The notes beneath the pieces were generated by a model. It did not search any database, was not told the origin of the DNA, and saw only the letters and a program-made list of their open reading frames with translations. DNA of 64,000 bases, from the NCBI GenBank assembly GCA_907163375.1, contig CAJQUW010006334.1, positions 124,001 through 188,000 on the forward strand, read 5' to 3'. Positions 12,701 to 21,700 of the stretch are shown piece by piece (position 1 is the first letter of the stretch; every line of letters begins with the position of its first letter). The DNA is from Prostheceraeus crozeri. Lineage: Eukaryota; Platyhelminthes; Polycladida; Euryleptidae. The translations under genes and the position numbers were made by a program.

Positions 12701-15700
12701 CAGTTTTGTGTCTGTCCAATACAAAAAGTCTTTGGTTAGGACTCTGTTCTTGTGTGCTTTGCGTATGTTTTCCTGAATTTTTGGATAACGAGTTTTTGTT
12801 TCTTGTTGAAATGTGTATTTTGTCAAACCCCAATATAGAGAATCGTGGGACAAAATCAAGTTACAACAGGAGATGCACAAAAGCTAGTGATACATGACAA
12901 GTCAATACAAAGAGAAACGCAAATCCAAAAGTAAGAAATAAGAAAGCAAGTCGCACGAAACAAGTTGAAAAATACTTGAAGTATACTGTATGCAAATAAT
13001 TAATGCAACTAGGAGAATAATATTCAATTCTATTCATCAATTAAATGCAAACTTGAAAATCACGGCTATGTGTCGTAAAGTAGCCGATGCATTTCCTGAT
13101 GTTAAGAAGGAAATGTGAAAAAGTGACGAAAATTAGAGAATTCAAGTTCATGATAAATCACATTAGGCCACAAAATCTTCATTATTGCGACCCCTGAATT
13201 TCGGAATGGAAATTCATAGTGAATACTGCGCACCTTGCTGCTGCTCTTGCTATGGGTATCTTCACATTTCAGCGGCCATCGATCCGGTCGGAAGGTTTTT
13301 TCGGCTTTTATTTTCTTTGAGCATTATCACATCACAGAGAGACAGCTTGAAGCCGAGTAATGTCGAGGTCTTGACATTCTTTCATACTTATTTGCTAGCA
13401 ACGGTGACATTGCTTCGAATCTCTCTAAATTTCCATACATGCTCACGCATTCAAAGTCTGCTTCAAAGTTTTTTGCACTATCTGAATTTTCCTAATGCTC
13501 TATAAAATTTGCATTTATCTCTATGAGCATTTATTATGAAAGAGGGAGACCACGCCTTCAAGAACTTGAAACTTTTATTGACCATTACACGGCAATCTAG
13601 TACGCAAAACGAATTATACTTCGCCTATACTTTAAGAAGTGCTTCAAGCCTGCGCTCAAACATTTTCCGTGAGCAGGTGCAGCTGGTGCACAGCCCTACT
13701 AATTACCACAACTCGATGTTATCAAAATGCCATAAGTTGAAACTGTGCACACAAATAGCGGTTTAATCTTTCATACGTTAGCCCGCATAATATCAGATCG
13801 CATTGAAGACATTTGCACTTATCATTTACGGAGTGCACTGTATAAAGATCATGTTAATCAAATACAAAATCTCATTTCTTGAGACCGCATTTGCGCTTAT
13901 GAAGGTCAAATTATGTTAATGCTGTTTGTTGTTGTTCATGTGTACGGAACAGATGAATCTTTAATTCTCGTTAGGAAAAACTGTACTGGCGCGACCTTAG
14001 AATTAAAAACGACTATCTAGTGAAATTGAACTGTCAGATGTTATACAGGAGATGGTAGGCATTACACTATCGATGTGAGTCCTTTGAGGAATTGATGGGG
14101 AAGGCGATGTGGTCAGAAAAAATACTGCTGGAAATACGATAACCCATAGTTCCCATGATACGAAGTTTTTTCTCTCTTGGTCCCGTGATCCAGACTACAG
14201 AGAGATGAACTCAAATAATCATTAATCCTCATAATAAAATTCCATCTGTTTCACTCGACTATTTGATTTTTATACTGTCTCAATCATCTCATTAATCAGT
14301 GATCAGAAACGACAAGTGACCAGCCTTTCTTCTGAGTGATGCATAGGATAAACCCCTCATTTTCAGTCAAACTCAAAAATGACATCGATATCTATTCCGG
14401 CATATTTCATGCAAGAGTTACCAACACTATCAACTGAACATCTCTTCCGATCACCATCATCCGAAATTCTATCGCACTGCAATGGTGAGATCGGATGTAC
14501 GATGTATCCGTCCGCTTCACCCTGAATTCAGTACTCGTATACCATAAAAGTCAATAAACACTGCAAAAACATACAAGGGAAAAATCCAAGACTGCAACTT
14601 GAAATCACAAATGAGAGCGACTTGTTCTTAACTATACTCTTAAACTTTCATGTTCAATAACAAGAAAGGCATTATTGCAGCGTAGTGCTCCTATCAAAAG
14701 AAATGCGAGTGAGGGAGAAGTCATCTCGACAGTGATATCGACAGAAAGTGATGCAGATGAATGCAGCAAACATTCTGTCAATAATAACAGGACAATAAGC
14801 TGTCGACATCACTTGGAGATGACTCCTGCCTTCACTCGCACTCATTTTATACCGTCGGCGTGGCCTAGTGAGGAAAGTGCAAGTTAGTCTCCAACGCGGA
14901 CTTCGGTTCGACTCCCGAGTCAGGCGAGTGTGGTTGGGGAACAGCAGCGCATTTAGAGGGGGAGGTCATCGGGCCATGCCCCCCTCAGGAATTAGTCGTG
15001 GGCTTTTACAACAATCCCTTTTTTCTTTAAATCCCAATTTCTCCTTAAACTGTCAAAGAGAACAGGCTTCCCTTACGCTGCGATTGACATGCTTGAAGAA
15101 TATGTACATCAAGAGCAGGTTTTATCTTCTTGTATGACCGCTTCAATTCACAGAGAAACACTAAAAGTAAAGTAAATTGAAACACTATCAATTTTGTACA
15201 TATAAATCAATGGGTACTTATGGGTCATCTTCCCCCGTTTTCAAATTTGTCTTAAATCTGCAAAAATGAATCAATCGTCACCAAACTTCAAATAGACGTT
15301 CCTGAGTATATTTTCTACCCACATACAAAAATTGATGCAGATCGAACGAGTACTTTTTGCATTAGATACGATAACGTGAAGCGTAGCGATGTCAACAGCA
15401 TGCTCTGACTTCGTCTGTTCGACGCATTATTGTTACTCGTGTGTGCATTGTTCTCTCTCTCTCTCTCTCTCTCTCTATCACATCTCCGGTAAGACAATAT
15501 AAACATAAACACTTACCGATAACTACGTTGCTTGCAATCAATGGAACAATGGTCAGCTTCAACAGACGAATGAAAATTTCTCCAGGCATTTCTGAAAATA
15601 ATAAAACAAAAATATCACAATTTTATGCATTGATCAACTTTTGCTATTGTATGTCATCACCACTTGAGCACCACACACCACATTGAGTCGACTTTTAAGC

Positions 15701-18700
15701 CTGAGCTATATTGTCGTACATTGCAACCGTAGCCTATACATGTAGAAATGTCTCATATTGAATGAGTAGTGTTTATTAAGGCAGACTCGGTTACCTCTTT
15801 TTATCATCCAAAGAAACGCTCCAGCTCCACACCGGTTGATAATGACTTGAACGTGGCATGTAGTTGATTTATCTCACTATAAATTGTTATGCAGTCTGAG
15901 ACATTTTGTCAAACGTTCTTTCTACATGCATCATGCACGGTAGAACTATAGCTACACCTATTATGTACAATGTACATTGAGTGACAATTATCGAAGTTGG
16001 CATCGTTCAACAAAATGGTTGCCCTCAATGAGCGCACTGACAGACATTCATTACCGCAGCAAAAGTGATCTTTTGCAAGTCCATTAGAGAACTTTTCGAA
16101 CCTGAAGGCAGAAATCCAGAGATGATTTTTCTAATTATATTACGCATAGTCACCATCACCTATGTCGTTGCAAAGTAGGTAAGATATCTAGGTAATTATG
16201 GTGCTATATAGCGACCTGATTGGGGGAATTATTAACCTGTAGGCATTGAAAGCTACACAATAGCATGCATTATAGTGTAGGAAACGACAAATCGGCTAAC
16301 AAATTGCTTTCTATGTTATAATTCATTCAAAATATCTTTTTTTAATGGATATGAAGATAACAAATCAGACATAACAGGCTTAATGTGATCATTTCAAAGT
16401 CAACAGAATTGCCATCTCGAAAAACCTCCTTTGAGTGGCAACGGCACTGAAGAGTGGTACTAGTAGGGAGGCACATAGTTTTATGAAATTAACACTTTAA
16501 CTATGAATACACTTGTAAAACAAAAGCCATGCTATTCATGGGTCCTTATAAAAAAAACTCCTTTTCAAATCCTTTGTAACACTTTAACTATTTAAAATAT
16601 CATTTCCAGCTAGGTTAGCTGCACACTATTTCTTTGAATGTATTTCTGTTCCTCTGTCTCCCTCTAGCAAGCCGCCTCTCTTAGAAACAAAACACTACGC
16701 ACAAACGTGTGCAAGCAGTCCTTTTTGTTTGATTAGCTGATTTGCAATTCTCCCTATGCTTCCAATATTCTTCATCCTACCGTGAGGAAGTCTCCAAACC
16801 TTACTCCTTAGCCTCCGTTTGTGACATTCTTTATCTCATCTCAGAGAGCTACTCTCCGACTCAGTGAATCAAAATAGCGCACACCTCTCCTGAATCAACT
16901 TCATGATAAGAATGATTCTGTCTGCTGAGACCACGATGCAGTTCACAAAGTTCATTAGGAGCAAATTTATTACCCGTACGTTGACGTGAGTGTACATGGG
17001 TCCATTGAAGACGAAATCAATTCACTGGTGATGTGAAAAGACTATTCATGTGGTGTGAAACTGCAGGAAGTACACATTGGCATGAATTCTGCGAGTTGAT
17101 ATTTCTATGGACAGCGTGAAGGATGCTGTAGTAACAACACATGAAATGGGAGAAAGATTCCACGTAGTAGGTTCACGGATGGCTAACATTTCAATTCGCA
17201 GAAATATCAGCGTCACATTGGGTTCAGACAGCCGATATGTGGCCTCTTCGTAGATATGTGAACTGACGTAAATACTCTATATCGAAAACACTTTGAAGTC
17301 ATAGAATTCGAATCTTGTCTCCATCTTTATAATATAGGAATATTGTCATAGTTTAGAGGAGAATAATGTTTCTATAAAATGTTATTGACAAGCTGAGATC
17401 AAATGAAGCAAGTAAGATCTAACATCAATGAAATCATATCGATCCGCAACTAAGCATTACGATTCTTTTGTAAAGTGATGCATGATGATATTGGCTTTAA
17501 TTTATAATATGCTATGAGATTCTATGTAAAACTCAGAAATTCCATATTCACGAATGCTTTACTCGTCATAATGCATAAAAGTTCATAATATGCTGCGAGG
17601 ATAAATATAGGTCATTGTGTCAGTTGTTTTTTAGGTTCCTACATCTCTCCATTTCTAACTACACCGAACTATGCCTTTATTGTTATGCTGAGAATTGCTA
17701 TTCGATGAATTCACCTCAAATAATTACACAGACATGATCAAATACTATGTATAACTATATCTACACGGTTAACTTTTGGAAACAATAAACACGCTCAAAC
17801 CGAAGATGTAAGGATAATGATAATGAATGTCTTTAAAGCGCCACATGCTAGTCAATGAACAAGAGCAGTAGGTAGGCATTTTTACGGCTGCAATATCAGA
17901 AAAATATCCACTTTCATTGCTTGAAATCTGTCATTTCGTTGTCCAAATTTGGAGCATTTGAACAAGCAATTTTGCTGTCCTATTTAAGCAGTTTATCAAT
18001 GCGTGCACTACACCTTTTCCAAACCAACTATAACAATTTTCAAATCAGAGATAATAAATCTCAAGACAAAAATAATTCTGACTTTTGATCTGAGAATTGT
18101 TACAGAAGAGCTGCGCTGTCAACTAAAGTGCAGACGGAAAAGTCCACCGCGAGGGCGAGAAACGACACCATGCTGTTGATAGCGTCGAATGATCGCATAC
18201 GCAGTTCCTTGAAGGATTCCCAACTGCCGCGCCGTCTCAGCAAAATCTTCATGCCTCTCGTAGGCAGCCACGATTCGTTGTTTGTCAACGTCGCTTATGC
18301 GGTTTCTTGGCATCGTCAAATTTCAACAGAATATCGTTTTATTGAAGCTTTTAACTTGGCAGTGAATTGATGTCTTGCGCGTTTTGCAGTTGATTTGCGA
18401 TTATTGACACCTAATCACTTAATTGACACATGAATTGAAAATTTCTACTCTTGATCTAAGAAATAAGCCGGCTGAATTGCGTCATCTTACATTTGACATG
18501 ATAAAATATTCTTGTATTGAGATTATTTACAATTGATTTTCATTAGCTTATATTTGACTTGGAAAAGGTGTAGACTTCGGTAGATACGTATCAGTATCAC
18601 AATTGTTTTGTAAGTTTGAGATTTGATGAGATGTAAAACGTATGTAGGATGATGTCATGACAATTCGACATGACAATTGTTCTACACATGAACGATGGCA

Positions 18701-21700
18701 AAGAATGTTCACAGACGTATCGAATTTTTGCCAGTGAAGAGTAGTTTCATGCAAGAATACTACAAAATGGTCTCTATCAAAGCGAAGAATACAAGATTTG
18801 GACATTACTTTCATCCTTCAATCCTGTCGCATTCAAACTTCATTTGTCCCACAGAATATAACTTACTTCAATAACATGAATTTTCAGATATTTGATTTAC
18901 GTCAGTCTAAATTTACACTATATTACAATATTTATTTTGTGTGAAATAATTATTTGTGCATGTCTTATCTATTTGCTGCATCATTTAATTTGTGAAGTAA
19001 AGGGATGCCATAGTTACGGCTGAGGGAAAACAATCTTTTTATTCATGAACTGTTTCGTGAAAGGTCTGCACTATGTACTGAATATAAACTATGATCAAAT
19101 TAGAAAGGAACAACTGTTGAACTATAAATAGAATTTATCTATCGACAGAAAACTATTTTCGCACTCTTAAACACTCTTTATCAAAATTATTGTTATATAC
19201 AGAGCTTGCTTAATTAATTTATTTTTGTTTCAACATCCTAATTAATGCCAATAAATAAATAAAGTAGTAGTACCCGCAATTTTCGACTGCAACGCTTCAT
19301 GTAATCAACAACCATCAATGACACTGTCTTGTATCATATTTCGTAATGCATGAATCTCAGTGGTGAGACGAAGTCAGGTTTACTCTCAAATATCATAAGG
19401 ATGGTGCGAGGAGCACACTCCCTTGCATGCTGTGATGAGTCACTTCTAGGCAAGCGAAACTACAAATGATGAAATCTGTCGTCACAGGATTTCCAGTTAG
19501 AAGCGGTAGAGAGAAGAACAGTTGATATTCTGCCAGAATTCCCAGTCTGCTTCCCCCAAGGTCGTTTCAGGACAAGAGCAAATAGTTGCAGATGTTCTAG
19601 AACAGAGCAGATACATGACAACCACTCAAATAAAAAGATGAATATATTGACTTCAATGGCGAAGTTCAATTCAGGACGTTGTTTACATATCACGAGGGAT
19701 CCTGCGAATGAGCGGTTATGGAGTTTCCGGTAGTATCGATCTATAGACGAAAGATTTGTCAGGATTAGTGACACGAATTAGGAAAATTCTCCTCGAGATG
19801 AGATACTTCACATGTCAGTGATCCATCGGCAAACTAGCACTAAGTTCGTTGGATTCTTAGGCCTTAACTTGTGAATAAATGCAGTTTAATAATAACCTAA
19901 ATGTGATTTTTCATTTTTAATTGGCTTTGTCAGATTTTCCATAAATCTTTATGTTTTCCAGTCAATAGTTGCTCTGATAACAAAAGTGACCTCGATGGGT
20001 GCATTTGTTTTCAAGATGTCTTCAAAGATATACAAAGATCTGCTTCATTCGGCAAAAATCTATATTCAGTGTGGAACTTGCCAGCGATGTATCGGTTTTA
20101 TATGCGTATAAATGCGGGGCGCGGCAGGCTTATTCTGCCCTCCTTCACCAAAGCCCGAAGCCAAGCCAACCACTCATGATGGGCTTAAAGCTTCCGATCT
20201 TCGGATAGACGTTAATGACCTTCAATTCGGCTTTGAAGAATGCTTCTACATACAGACTAATCATTATTCTCTTACGTGGCAGTGCCGGTTCCGATTCTCT
20301 GAACATAACGCGCAAAAATGTGAATGTGCGACAGACGAGATGAATAATATGATTTGCATATTATAGCTCTTGATCACATTAACCGAATCAATGTAATCTT
20401 TTCACCTTCAAATGGTTCAAGCATTGGTCCATATGGATGTATATGAAAATATCGCAACATTAAATATACCGTAAATAAAAAACACCGTAAAATCCTACAT
20501 GTAATTTCATATAAGCCTGGAATAGCATCTTCCTTCAAAAATTGTTTACAATGTTTTAAAGTAAAATTTTCTTCATATAGGACATTTTTCATTTGGGATA
20601 TCTTCATATACGATGTTTTTAATGTTACCAAGTTTTCATATGCAATATTTTGTAATTATAATACAGCAGCTGAGATTCGATCATCAAGTAATCAATAAAG
20701 CAAGCCGATGTTCTTCAGCTATTGGAGAAGACGTGAATCCCAAGTAGTTCGCATCGTACGTGCGAGCATCTATGTAATTCTGTCGTTAATTTTTATCTCT
20801 ACCCTTGAGAATGCTCAATAGACGATGAGCGAAACGTTAGGAAAATATTCGTTCCTATTTCTTGTAAAAATTACCTCTCAAAAATGTTTTATCGAAATAT
20901 CTATCAGTCGACAGATTAAACATTTTAAATTATCTGTAGCGAAACCAGACTGTCTCTCTCCCATGCGGCAAAGGCGGTGAATTTTGTTTCGATTCAGGAT
21001 GTTGGCTGAATTTGTATCGAATCAATTCAAATCAACAAAAATTTTCGTCTTATCAACCGTTGAAAAGCGAGTGTCAGTGACACATTTACACTTCTGATTT
21101 CTTTTATTTATCGACCAAAATTATCTATCGGATCAAATTCTGCTCCATTAGACAGGTGTCGCACGTTGTAGCCGTGATCTTGTGCATGTTGTCTCCCAAA
21201 AGCCTGCTTCCTGTGGACAGTAAACCAATTGAATTTACTCTCGCTATAGGGCCTAATATAGCCTATTGTTGATGTCCTTAAAGTTGCTTATTCATTAATC
21301 CGGATATCCGCATTCAATTCGGAAATCTGGAACCAAGCACCAAATTGAACAGTAATATGAGTCAATATCAAGAGGAAGTTTTGGAGCAAATGTCTTTAGA
21401 GCCACGCTGAAACCTGTCAACAAAGAGCAGGTGCGGGAACCTTGTGTTCTCTTTGTTCACGCTCTATTCACATGGTAGATTTGTCATTTTTTTAGGTCAT
21501 ACATCAGCCCACACACGAGCAGAAAAACAGCTTTATAGAATTTTCGTGTAGGATGTCCACAACTCTGACTGGGAAAGTCGTAATGCAGACGAGTCAAACT
21601 ATACTTACACACTTTCCCAGATTATGAATTCTCATCACTTTATCGACGTGTTCTTACATTATTGTCTCTAATAACGTTTTGCTTTCTGAGCTTCTTTCAT

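Noticed and set aside
13185-13766. Host exons from the 106- and 76-codon open frames
   Set aside because: No recognisable domain, no fitting splice sites, and they lie within SLC1 intron 2; chance open frames of this length are expected in 64 kb.
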